Source: Golubevia sp. BC0850
Taxonomy: Eukaryota; Basidiomycota; Exobasidiomycetes; Golubeviales; Golubeviaceae
Length of the DNA stretch: 64,000 nucleotides
Assembly (NCBI GenBank): GCA_012976225.1
Contig: JAAVVG010000002.1
Location: 1,488,001 to 1,552,000, forward strand
Reading direction: 5' to 3'
Below, in pieces: positions 49,520 to 60,252 of this stretch. Each line of letters starts with the position of its first letter. The first letter of the stretch is position 1. The notes under the pieces were generated by a model that saw only the letters and a list, made by a program, of their open reading frames with translations, was not told the DNA's origin and did no database searches. The position numbers and the translations under genes are program-made.

Positions 49520-51593
49520 TCAACCTCCAGCGACCGGCGTCGGATGAAGCTGTTTCCTTTTCTCTCCTTCGAGATTTTCATAGTATTCCAAATCCAATCC
49601 TGCTTTCTTTCGATCTTGATCATTGAAAGGACCTTTGAGTTTCCCAATGAAGTTGGCTTTGACTTCTAGACGAAACACGGCGACTGGATCTAGAGGAGGA
49701 TTCGAATGAGAGCAAAGGTAAGATAACCACCTATGACCTGAGCTCACATGAGTGATTTCATCTAGATGGATGGTTGTGAGGATCTGGGGTGTAAGAGGAT
49801 GAGATAGGACAAGAGAGTGGTGAGAAAGAATCTTTGAAATGTAAAGTCTGGGTCAGGAGACTCACATCGACCGATTCCATGTCTCCTCCATTTTTGAATT
49901 TTTGGATAGTTCCAGGCTGATAGAGGCAAGGAAAGAGAAGCGTTTGGAAGTCATTAGCTAGTCTTTTCCAAGAGAGCGAGACCCAGCTACCTTTCAATCT
50001 TCAAACTCACATTGACATCCAAACCTCTAGCTTCATGTACCAAGTGAATGATACTTAATCTACTCAAAAGACTTTCTTGAGTGTCAACCGCACTGTCCCA
50101 TAAACCGTTGTGAACCGGGAATTCCCCAAAAAAGGATCCTTTCTCATGTAATCTATCACAAAGTAAACTGAAATGTTTAGCTTCATCAACTGCAATCTTA
50201 ATGAAATCTGAATAAAGCTGATTTGGAACTTTAACTCCTAATCTAGCACTTAACTCTGGAGTTCTAGCAATTAAATCCCAGGCTAAATCTATGGCCCATT
50301 GTTCGATGTTGGCTAAAGAATGCAACATGTTGATTCTGGATTTTTCAGATCCTGCTTTTCCTCTCTTGTTCTCATAGCCTGGTTTAACGATTTTTAAATC
50401 TTCTCGTGGAGGTAAGGCAGGGGGTGTTTCTGAAGGTTTCCTTAACCATTGACGGGTGGGAATTGAATTTGAAGAGGAAGAATCAAAATGACCACCTCCT
50501 ATTCGAGAACATTCACCATTTCTAAAGGCTGAAGCTGCTAAACGAGTGTAAGAAACCTTTTTGATAGGATTACCTGTGTTCAAGATTAGACAAGCCCATT
50601 CTGTTAAAGTAGTTGGCAGGGGAGATGGAGGTTTGGTTTGAGAAGTTGAGGTTTTGTTTTGGGTGTCTGGATCTCGATCTTGATCCTGAGATGGAGAGGT
50701 TGAAAGGGTCAAAGAAGAAGTGGCTTCATGTAAAGATTTTGCAGATCTTTCTTTTGAACTTGAAAAAGCTTCTGAAACTGGTCGGATCTCTATGATGGAC
50801 CAAGATCCGACTTCTGAAGAAGGAGGTTCTAAGAAGATTTGACCATCGATCTCTGAAACTTGATAGACACAGGTATTTAGACCTGTTGAAGATTCTCCGG
50901 TTTTTAAAGAGAAATCATATTCGTGCCAAGGACTTTTTTGAGAAAAGGAGATGGGGATAAGGATTGTGAGAGGAAAGTCAGCTTTCAGCTTCTGGAGAGT
51001 GAGATGCAACGTCTCTAGCTCTCCCTCCACTATTCCAACAGATCTCAGATGAAATTTCGAACAAAGGCTTTTTGACCAGAGGCGAATACGTAGTCAATCA
51101 CTGGAAGTGGAAGCTGACCCAAACCGTAAACCTACTCTCGAACCTCTGTCCAACAATCTCAACTTACCAAACCACTACCAAATCTTCTATATCTCCATCG
51201 AAATCCTCCTGCTCTTCTATCACAGCGTTTTCCAAAGGAGCTCCTAGATGGGGACATTGAGCTTCCATGCAGTAGTAGCTATCTGTAACATGATTTGAAG
51301 AAGATGCTGTAGGAGATGCTGCTTCTGAGTTGAGCTTGGGGGCAGCTGGGAATTTGAAGAGGACTTTATGAATGACAGGACGAGTTAAGTTGGATGTTAG
51401 ATAGAAGAGAGAAGGTTCAAGTTATCAAGAGTTGAAGAAAGAGTGAACAAGATTGAAGGGCGGGTGACTCACGTAGAGAATGATAATCGCCATTGGAATG
51501 CCTCAAAGTGATTGAATGCCTGGCAGAAGAATTCAGAGCTGAAGTCGAAGCTAACTTTAAAGTTGCCTTGGCCTTTCGATTTGAGACGTTCAT
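49520..51593 (-). CDS. Rieske [2Fe-2S] domain fused to DUF455 ferritin-like domain
   Basis: Five exons (51473-51593, 51168-51363, 50011-50932, 49866-49916, 49520-49783) give 517 aa. Residues 1-40 are basic and Ser/Thr-rich with no acidic residue until Asp37, like a mitochondrial presequence. A Rieske domain follows: C77-P-H79-L-G-A and C106-P-W-H109-E-Y, the Cys106 codon split by a 235-bp intron. After a Ser/Thr/Pro linker comes DUF455, a ferritin-like four-helix domain: Glu316 (NIEQWAIDLAWD), Glu356 and His359 (VDEAKHF), Glu406 (HEARGLDVN), Glu439 and His442 (LDEITHV), the six ligands expected for a di-iron site. The close similarity class includes tRNA-hydroxylase-type proteins. Inference: an O2-using oxygenase or hydroxylase whose Rieske cluster feeds electrons to the di-iron centre. 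The substrate is unknown. It shares an 85-bp promoter with UBC6. Confidence 0.85.
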
Positions 51594-51678
51594 CCTTGAT
51601 GTCGTTTGTAGGACAGGAAGGTCTTATTGCTTCTTGCCTTCATACCCATTACCCATCCCACCCATTCATTTCAAAGAA
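51594..51678. promoter_or_regulatory. 85-bp bidirectional promoter, Rieske-DUF455 / UBC6
   Basis: Only 85 bases separate the two divergent start codons, so the two 5' UTRs and core promoters must overlap or start sites must lie inside the opposite gene. The + strand has a C/T-rich tract (CATACCCATTACCCATCCCACC) shared by both. Interpretation depends on the hand-built first exons of both genes. Confidence 0.5.
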
Positions 51679-53452
51679 ATGGCTACCACTTCCTCCTAGT
51701 CTGTATCAAGATTTCATCAAAAACAAAACACTTTCAAACAGGATTCAATCTTGACTGGTCGCAGGTTAATCCTGAGTTGAACCCTGGAATGATAGCGAAG
51801 CTGATAGCCTTATCTTCTTCTCCTTTCCTTTACAGTAACAAGAAATCTTCTGCGGTCAAGAGAATACTATCAGAAGCAAGAGAATTATCTCAAGATACTT
51901 CAACCGAATATTCAGCTGCTCCGCTAGAGGTGAGCTGGGCTTCCAACTTCAACCTCCATCTCCTGCCTTGCTGTCCTTTCCACACCCCAAACTCAACTCC
52001 TCTCCTACCCTTTCCTTTCTCTCAGGATAACATCTTCGAATGGCATTTCACCTATCGAGGTCCAACCGACACTCCTTTCTCCACAGGCAAATATCACGGA
52101 AAGATCATTCTACCATCTGAATTCCCCTTTAGACCTCCAAGTGTAATGATCTTGACTCCAAACGGTAGATGGGAACTCAACAGGAAGATCTGTTTAACTT
52201 TCACTGGCTTTCATGAGGAACAATGGCTTCCTGCTTGGGGGGTCAGAACTGCAATCTTGTTGGTATATGGGAATGTCACTGAGTTCACAAGGAGAGACAT
52301 TCTAACCACTTTCTCTTAACCTGATCTCTTCTTCGAAATTCTAGGGGAGTACAATCGTTTATGAGCGCTACAGAGAAAGCAGCTGTGGGAATTGGAAGCT
52401 TAGATGTTGATGATGAGGAGAGGGTCAAGTTGGCTGAGAGGTGAGTCTTAAGAGACGAGTGGGATTGGGTGTTGGGAGACAGGATTAGTGAAGTAGACAA
52501 GCTGGTGTATTTCCAAGACTTGACTTTCTTGACTTCTCAAGCCTCAAGAAGTACATTCAACTCGCCCAGAAGTAGCTAGCGAAAAGCCAAGCCACCCTTC
52601 ATCCTGACCACTCTCTCCTTCTTCCAACCCCTCTTCAACAACAGCTCTCGATCTTGGACCTGTCCAATATGTCAGAAATCTAACGATTCAATTCTTCCAG
52701 ATCCAGATCCAGATCCATCGACAGGTTCAGTCAGAGTCGTAGAGACTCTTCCAGAGGGTCTTAGCGTCGATTCCAATCCTAAACCCAAAGCAGCCGAAGC
52801 CTCTGGCTCTGGTTCTTCAAGTCAAGTAGGAAATCAAGTTGGAGTAGAAGAAACTACTGCTGTTCAAGCTGCTGGCAATGCTGGTGGAGTCGGAATTGGC
52901 GGTGCTACTTCTTTACTTGGAGCTTCGATTCCAGGTGTTCAAATTACGGACGATGGGGACTCTGGTAATCGAACAGGAGTCGTAGGAAATGAGGGAAGTT
53001 CAAGTGGGAATCAATTACGTGCAACTGAAGCTACAGAGAATAGTGGAGTTTCATCGAGGATCCAACCTTCAACTTCCAATTCTTCCAACTCTACTTTCAA
53101 TTCCTCAAGTCTTCGATCTAATGCGAATTCTACTAGTATCAGTAACAGTAGCAGTATAGGTTCAAGTTCAACTAATTCTCAGTTCAGACAAAGAATTGTT
53201 CCTGGAGTTTCGAATTCAAGTTCTAACGTAGCTGCTCCAATTCAAGCTGTTCCAACACCGACGATACCTCAACCTCAACCCCAAGCTCAGGCGATTCCTG
53301 GAGTTGGATTAGGACACGCAGAAACCACCTTGACCGGAGTCAGATTGGAAATCTTTGAAGCAGAACAAAAGATCGCAACTTATGATCGCGCCATACTTTC
53401 AGTTTGTCTCTGCCTTGTGGTTTTGATTGTTAGAGTTTTCTTCTCTTCTTGA
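51679..53452 (+). CDS. UBC6: Tail-anchored ER ubiquitin-conjugating enzyme Ubc6/UBE2J-like
   Basis: Five exons (51679-51698, 51836-51929, 52026-52258, 52345-52440, 52645-53452) give 416 aa. The UBE2J-type catalytic domain is clear: AVKRILSEARELSQD, APLEDNIFEWHFTYRGP, GKYHGKIILPSEFPF, and the active-site Cys in RKICLTFTGFHEEQWLPAW, followed by GIGSLDVDDEERVKLAE. The last exon (808 nt) has no start codon of its own and encodes a WTCPICQK motif, a long Ser/Asn/Gln/Gly-rich linker and a C-terminal membrane anchor (AILSVCLCLVVLIVRVFF). Ubc6 works with Doa10-type ligases in ER-associated degradation from the cytosolic face. Two donors are unusual (GTCTGT after a 20-nt first exon, and GTTGGT after exon 3), so those junctions are less certain. 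The linker is longer than in yeast Ubc6. Confidence 0.85.
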
Positions 53453-54206
53453 GAGAGTTGCCTTCTGAAATTACATTGTAAAAATTTCTCGGTTTCCCGT
53501 TCTGTTTCCATTGTAAGAATATCCTCTCTTTTCCATCATAGTTCAATTTGCCTTGTTCCGAATTCATAGTGAGAATAGCTCCACGTTCTCTCCTCATGGA
53601 GGACTATGAGAAACTCTCAAAGTCAAGCAGAGAGCAGAAGTTGAGCGCAGAAACAAAGTCGTAAGAATTCCAAGAGAAGAAGAAAGAATCTGGCAGCTAA
53701 CAGCAAAAAGGTGAGTGAGTACAAAAGAATGAGGGGCAAAAGAACGGGACAGCTTAGCGAGACATGATGATGAGAGGATTAAACATATGCATGGACGGGA
53801 AAGAAAGACTTGGCTTAGAATGATGATGATAGGGGATATTTATTATAGCTGTGATTGTTCTTTAGAGACTTTTGCATCAGTTGGCAGTAGCTGAGATTGA
53901 AAGAGAAAAGAATAAATAAAGAGAAAGTAAAAAGACTGAATAGCATAGTTAGATTGTAGAGAAAAGAGATTCCAAGTCTTGCGTGTATGTAGTGACTTTT
54001 TGATGGAACTTGAGATTCGTGTATGCTTTTCCATTTGAGTTGAAAGAGAGACTAGAGAATGGAATGAGAGTGGGGACTAGAAGCTATTAAGAAGACGCTA
54101 TCGAAAGTAAGCCGGAGAAAGATGAGAGACAAGAAAAGAGAAACCATGAACTTGATGAAACGACCGTGTACGAGTGAATTGAGGGAAGTTGAAGTTAGCC
54201 TCTCTA
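53453..54206. other. Convergent intergenic region
   Basis: 754 bases between the UBC6 stop and the stop of the Ser-rich gene. A-rich tracts on + in 53880-53960 would be T-rich in the minus transcript, as expected for its 3' UTR. No convincing coding frame was found. Confidence 0.45.
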
Positions 54207-56742
54207 TTAAGGAGATTTTGATGTTCGACTGACTTTGTTGAAGACGTCAACTTTGACATCTAATCTACTCATGACGGGCCTTCTGATCCTGTACTTCGAT
54301 TCCTGGGTCTCGTGTGAGCTCTCTTCACTTTCGTTGTAACTTGGTCTTGCACCGTAAGTTGATAATAAAGGTCGAGATTGAAATTCGGAAGCACGAACAG
54401 TGAGGTCTTTCCTTGAGTTCCCACTGGCTAGATTCGATCGAAGAGAGATTGGAAGTTTCAGCTTTTGAGGACTGTCGCTGGAAGACGAAGAGGAAGATTC
54501 GTCTCTGTGCATTCCTCTAGCTCTGAATTGACCTTGACAGGTCTCTCCGATGTTTCCATGCTTCTTGTTCTTGAGATCTGCGTCCGAGGCTGAAGAATTG
54601 AAGTCTGATTGGTAGTGGGTAGTGGCGTAGTTCGTCATAGCGGCTGTGCTAGCACGACGCTTCAAAGAGCCTTCGTTTAGGAGAGAGCTTGAACTGGTCT
54701 TGTAATCGGTGCTACTCTGGCTGTCAGAAGCTTCGGCCTTGATCTCGTCTTCTGAAGTGGGCGAGACGGATCCTGTAGCTTCGACGTCTTCGGAAGAAGG
54801 CGGACTTGGCTCGAACCAGGCTGCGGGGGAGATAGAAAAGGGAGAGTCGGATCGCATCAGAAAAGTCAGAAAAGTGACAAAAGACGGGCCGATTGATCCG
54901 ATCTCGGGAGGCGCAAGAGAGAATCTCAAGCTTCTCTCTCCACCCCTTCCTTTTCTGACCTTCCTTTTTCGATCCTTTCTTTTTCGTTCCTGCCTTTCTC
55001 TGAATTCTGAAACACTCACCTGGTTCACCGTTCTCGTTGACATCAAGAGTGTTGAAAGTTTCTTGCAATTCATCTACCTGGTCTTGACTCATCCCCTTTA
55101 CGGATTCGTTCCTCATAGATGGAGCAAAACTACTGTCCAACTTCGAGACTCCCGAAACCCAGGTTTTGACATCTCTAGGTGGCATAGAGGTAGGAGTTCT
55201 CTCCGAGTCTGCTGGAACGACACCAGTACTCTGCTTTACTTGAGCGTGAGGTCTTGGGCTCTGCGAAGTGGCGTTGTTGGAGTTTCGCCTGCTACTTCTT
55301 CCTCTGTGAACGTGAAGAGTTGGACGAGTTGCGTCGAAGCTGCCCAGTCCTTCCGAAGTGTCTAAGGCGAATTCTTCTAGCAGTGCTGACCTCTTGAAGC
55401 CGTTCGGTCGATCTCCAGTTTGATGAGAGAAGGAGTTGGATGGGCTTGGATCCGAGTTCTGGCTTCCTCTTCGGCTGTTGACTAGTTTTCCAGATTGGAA
55501 GACGAAGGTCCTCGCTTCCTTGAGAGCCTGAGGCTGATTCGATTGGAGAGCTTCGGTAGCTGCTTCGAGCATTGATACTCCAGACGACGAGTGTCCATCG
55601 TCGAGCTGACTAGCGTCAGTTAGAACTTCGAAGCTTGCTTTGATGTCGGAGGTGGGAGCGAATGGAGAGAGATTCTCCACCTTGGAGCCACCAGTCGAAG
55701 AGTTGGATCTCGCGGGTGGCTGCAGAAGTTGGGTTCGGTTGGATTCCTCAATTGGCGAACTCTTGACGAGGATAGGTATAGAGACCAGAATCTGCTGAAC
55801 GCTGGGTTCTTTGATTGAAGCCTCCACGGTCCCCTGGCTGCTCGAATATGAAGAGCCTGCGACGGTGCCGGCTCTTCGAATCCCTCCTCCCACCTGAGAT
55901 CCAGAGCTGCTGCTCATGAGCTCAGAGATTCTGACTTCGTTCCTCCTGATCTGTCCTTGGTCCTCAGCCTCATCTTCAGTGACGAACCTGAAGCTCCTTC
56001 CATCGCTACCACAGGGAACTAACCTGAACCGGTTGGTCTGGCTGGAGACGACAGAGGAAGAGGAAGACTGCGAAGGTCTAGTCTGAAGGGACTTTGGAGA
56101 ATTGAAGATGACCTTTCCGTGTTGAGGTGGGTTGTAGGCTGGAGAAGACATTGAGGTGAACCGTGGAGATGGACCCTGGCTTGTCTGCTTCTTGACTGGA
56201 GCAGAGGTTGCTGGAGTAGAATTGTCTGAATCACGACGTTGATGTGATTGACTAATCTTCTCTGATGCATTGCGCCCCTCGTTGACGGGAGATTTAGATC
56301 CGGACGTAGTTGGAGGAGAGGATAAGAGTTGAAGTGGAGAGGAGGAGGAAGAGGTGGTAGTGCTAGTAGATGGATCTCTTCTGCCAACCTTTTGTCCTCT
56401 CCCGTCTTCTTTTCCTTCTGAGAAGAACTCGAAGGTCCCGCTCTTGTTCTGTGGGCTTGGACTTGAAGAGAACGAGGCACCTCTTCCGACAGAGAAGGAA
56501 GACTTCTGTGAACCTGGAGACACTGGGCTGGCCAGATACTCGAAGCCTGGCGAATAGCGCGGCTTGGATCCCCCAAAGTCGGTCGAAAAAGATGATGTTA
56601 AAGCTCTGATTCTTTCAGGTTTCTTAGAGGAAGAAGGATTGACGTTGACTTGAGAGTGGTGTTCCTTGGTTGAGGATTGATTTTGAGGTAGTGGCTGTCT
56701 GGCTAGAAGATCACCGAGATGAGAAGCTAAGAAGTCGGTCAT
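54207..56742 (-). CDS. Ser-rich low-complexity protein of unknown function
   Basis: Two exons (55020-56742 and 54207-54820) separated by a 199-bp GTGAGT...CAG intron give 778 aa. The composition is dominated by Ser, Pro, Thr, Gln and Asn with few hydrophobic clusters. The most conserved-looking parts are a short N-terminal helix (MTDFLASHLGDLLARQP), a central segment around QQILVSIPILVKSSPIEES, and the region spanning the intron (DQVDELQETFNTLDVNENGEP, then AWFEPSPPSSED). The C-terminus is basic (KYRIRRPVMSRLDVKVDVFNK). Such proteins are often phosphorylated cytoskeletal, polarity or transcription regulators in fungi. I do not recognise an orthologue, and no enzyme motif is present. It is divergent from the Kex2-repeat gene. 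Confidence 0.7.
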
Positions 56743-57877
56743 AATTGAAATTAGATTTAAAGAAGAAGGGAAGAGAGAGAAGGGGGGGGGGGAGTGATGG
56801 ATGATTTGAGGTAGATTGGATTTCAGGTAATGGGGAATAGCTGTCTTAATAGGAGACTTGCGCTTGAGGTCTGCGTACGAATTGGTACTTTGACGTTCAG
56901 AAGATTATAAACTTGGGGAAATTATTGACTTATCTTGAAGAAGATGAAGGGAGAGGATCCAAGAAAGGATTGGGGAAGGAAGGTAGAGGCTGAGGTTTGA
57001 AAGTTTGAGAGTGGAAGGATATTAAAGGAGCTGAATGATCCTTGAGCTAAGTCAAAGGCAGCTAAAAGTTGAAAATGTGCTTCTCTGTTTTGAGTATTGC
57101 TTGAATAGAAGCACAAAACTTGACACTGAAGATTGGATGAATGGAGAGAGGGCGAGTGAGAGGGTCTTGCTCAACTTGGCCTATCATCGCCATCGAGTGT
57201 AAGCTGCCAGCGCACGACCGACCTCTCCTCTTCTTTCATTCTACCACATACATACTGTTCATTGAGAATCGTTCGAAATCGATTGTGAAACCGAATGTGA
57301 GAAAAAAAATAGAGCGCCGCCTGCGTCATCGACTTGAGCAGGTGACGTATCACCGACTAGTCTTTCCCTGATTTTCTTCCTCGAAGCGTTCAAACCCATT
57401 TGGTATTGTTTAGCATTGTTGGTCCTACTATTAGCTTCGAGACATTGACAGGTGTTTCATCCCCTGTCTCTGGCATGTTGACTTGTTGTCACCGAAGGAA
57501 GTGCCTCTCCAAGTCCTTCCTTCCCTGGTCTGCCTTCTCTCGCACTTGATCTGCAGACGGAAGCATGTGGCTACATAAATACATGAGTTGACTCATACTC
57601 CATGTCCTCCTGAAGCGAGACCTTCCCCGAGATCGAGAGCAGCGGAAAGGGTCTGAATTCTGAAAGAAAGAGGTATATAAAGTCGACTCAATCTCTTGTT
57701 CTTCTTGGTCTCTCCAGGTCCTCCTCTCTTTTCACTCTCACTTCTTCTTTTCCATTTCCTTCAGACGTGAACCCAGGTGGTCACTTTATTTCTTCTTTTC
57801 TTCATCTTCTTTCACTTTCATTCATTTCTTCCTTCACTTCACCACGTCTCGCATCAATCCCTCTCATCCTCTTCAAC
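56743..57877. promoter_or_regulatory. 1.1-kb divergent region upstream of the Kex2-repeat gene
   Basis: Non-coding stretch between two divergent starts. It holds an 11-G homopolymer at 56782-56792 close to the Ser-rich gene's start, and a TATA-box-like element TATATAAA at 57674-57681, about 200 bases before the ATG of the repeat protein. The TATA is followed by a C/T-rich leader (57700-57875) typical of a strongly expressed secreted protein. Several short frames on both strands look spurious. Confidence 0.55.
57674..57681 (+). promoter_or_regulatory. TATA box of the Kex2-repeat gene
   Basis: TATATAAA lies about 200 bases upstream of the ATG at 57878 and just before a pyrimidine-rich leader. 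It is one of only two TATA-like elements noted next to a likely gene start in this window, which suggests a regulated, high-output promoter. Confidence 0.6.
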
Positions 57878-59912
57878 ATGCAATTCTCTCAAGCTCTACT
57901 AGCTGCTCTTTCTCTTTCTGCTTCGGTTTCGACCATCAAGGCAGCCCCAACTCGTAGCCACGGTCATGGTCACTCGAGTCCAATGAGACAACTCTTGATC
58001 CGTTCCAACCCAGACGAAGTGGTGGAGAGAGCCTCACTTCCTATGCCAAGCGCAGTCCCAGCTCTAGAGAAAAAGGAAACCATGGAGATCAGAGAGCTCA
58101 TCGATCGTTCGGACCACATCAAGGATCCACAAGAGAGATCCTTGTTCATCGTAAGCGAGATGAAACGTCAAAACATCCCTGGAAATGTTGACGAGATTCT
58201 TCAACAGATCACATGCTTAGTTAGTAGACCTCTCTCTTCCCCATCTGGATCATTCTTTCAGCCAAAGTTCTCTGCGACACTCACTGACGTCTCTTTTCAT
58301 CATTCCTTTGCAGCTGAACCAACTTTTCGGAAACGACGACCCAAAAGGCGAGGCTTCTGCCCTTTCTTCTTCTTCTTCCGGATCTGGATCTGACCAAGAA
58401 GAAGATTCTGGATCCAAGACGAGTTCCGCTAGGAAGACCATCACCTCTTCCACACCTGGAGCTGTCGCCTCAATGGCCCACGTCATAGGAAGTCGAATTG
58501 GAGCGGCTATCAAGGACGGAAACTCGATTGGAACTGGAAGCCGAAGTAACGAGACGTCTACCAATGCAACCGCCTCATCGACGAATGGAAGCAATTCCAC
58601 GGCCTCAGCATTGTCAGCTCCACTGCCCACTTCCTCTTCCAACAAAACCAGCGTCGTCACCCATGGAGAGAAGCACTCCTCCTCTATCCAGTCTAGACAG
58701 GATTCAGAATGTCCTCCAGCTGGAGCTGTCAATCAAGGACAGTGGCTTCCTAACTGTCCTGGTTACGGTGGTTACGGAGGCGAGACTCAAGTTGTCGACA
58801 CCGCTTCCTCCTCCAAGGCAGTCTCAGGCTCTTCTTCGGAGCCGTCTGCTTCGGAACCCTCCCCTTCTTCAGAGTCTTCGAGCTCCGGATCTAGCTCTAC
58901 TTCCACCTCGGAATCTTCCAGCGAGTCGTCTGCCACGGACATTCTTTCTCAGTGAGTATGTATCTCTGAACCATCAACCGCCTCTGCTTCTTTTGCGCCT
59001 GCGTTCTAATCACGTTTCACCTTCTTCCCTCTACTTTCTAGATTGATCGGCAATGCTTCTTCTTCTTCTGCGGCGGCGGATGAAGTCGAATCCGCAAACT
59101 CAACTGGAGATGATGATGACAAGGCTCGCTCATTACTAAAGTTAATCGAGCACAAAGCTGGTCAAGGTTCCAAATCTTCAGACCATGGAGGAGCAATCTC
59201 TTCTGCCGTCAGTCAGTCTCAACGATCGATTGGAGTGGAGAGGAGACAGCCTTTGCTGTCAGGACTTCTAGGAGGTCTGCTTGGACAGCAATCTAACGGA
59301 AACAATTCGACGCCTTCTGGGAACTCAACTACCGACGCTGGCTCTTCCCTCTCCCAAGATGGCAACGACGGAGGAATCAACATCTCAATCCTAAGCAATC
59401 TGTTAAATGGTCTCCTTAGTGGTCTTTTAAGTGGAAACGCCAAAAGAGGCAACGTCAAGAACACTCAAGCTTCACAGAACAATGTCGGAGGAACAAATGT
59501 CGAGATCCTCAACGATCTTCTAAACAACTTACTTTCGGGAAACGCTAGAAGAGACATGTTAGATAACACTCTTTCAAGCCAGAATGCAAACCTGGGAGGG
59601 GTCAATGTTCAGCTACTTAGCAATGTTTTGAACACCGTTCTATCTGGAAATGGCAGAAGAGATCATATAGTCGACAACACCTACTCCACTCAGAACAACA
59701 ATATGGGTGGCGTCAACATCGACCTTCTCAATGATTTACTGAACGGAGTTCTATCAGGGAATGCTAGGCGCTCAAAATCTCGGGATTCAGATTTACTTGG
59801 AGCCAGAGACCATGGGGTGGAGAACGATCAAGTCTCTCAAGAAGGGAATGTCGGTGGGATCAATATTTCCGTCCTGAACAATCTTCTCAACGGTCTACTC
59901 TCTGGTAATTAG
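57878..59912 (+). CDS. Secreted Kex2-processed repeat protein (KEP-like)
   Basis: Three exons (57878-58219, 58314-58951, 59042-59912) give 616 aa. A signal peptide (MQFSQALLAALSLSASVSTI) is followed by a His/Ser-rich stretch. A conserved-looking unit next to a Lys-Arg (KRQNIPGNVDEILQQ, then ITCLLNQLFGN), a long Ser/Thr-rich linker with Asn-X-Ser/Thr sites, and a C-terminal array come next. The array has five imperfect repeats with the core G-G-x-N-[IV]-x-x-L-x-x-[LV]-L-N-x-[LV]-L-S-G-N. Four end in dibasic sites (AKR, ARR, GRR, ARR), the places cut by the Golgi protease Kex2, and the fifth ends at the stop. This is the architecture of fungal KEP proteins, which release many small peptides: repellents, pheromone-like peptides or RiPP cores. 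The peptides would be neutral, amphipathic and about 32-45 residues long. Function is not known from sequence. Confidence 0.82.
59368..59909 (+). repeat. Five tandem peptide-coding repeats with dibasic ends
   Basis: The units end at AKR, ARR, GRR, ARR and the stop codon. Their cores read GGINISILSNLLNGLLSG, GGTNVEILNDLLNNLLSGN, GGVNVQLLSNVLNTVLSGN, GGVNIDLLNDLLNGVLSGN and GGINISVLNNLLNGLLSGN. The first contains an extra LLSG step. DNA identity between units is clearly lower than peptide identity, pointing to an old array kept by selection at the protein level. Confidence 0.8.
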
Positions 59913-60252
59913 AGATGTCTTGCTATAGCTTTGGATTCACTTTTGCCCGAAGAGATATATTTGAGTGGTTGTCCCAGAGTTTGGCGTTCTCCGATTTCGT
60001 TCTTTGTTCCTTTTCTTTGTCAACTCCCCTTGCTTCATACACTTGCAATGCTTGATAATGTTCATTTTCATTCAAGAGAGAGAAAACAACGATATCAATT
60101 GACGTGTGTGAAGACGTGTCCAAGAATGAAAAATAACAAAGAACTACGTAGCGACAAGAACCCAAAGGTCAAAACGAGAACAGAAAAGGAACAAATACAA
60201 AAGGGAGTTCGAACTACTGACGAATCAAATGTACAGAGCTATATAGATCTTC
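59913..60252. other. Convergent intergenic region
   Basis: 340 bases between the repeat-protein stop and the stop of the PAS gene, probably the two 3' UTRs. Overlapping short frames were judged spurious. Confidence 0.45.
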
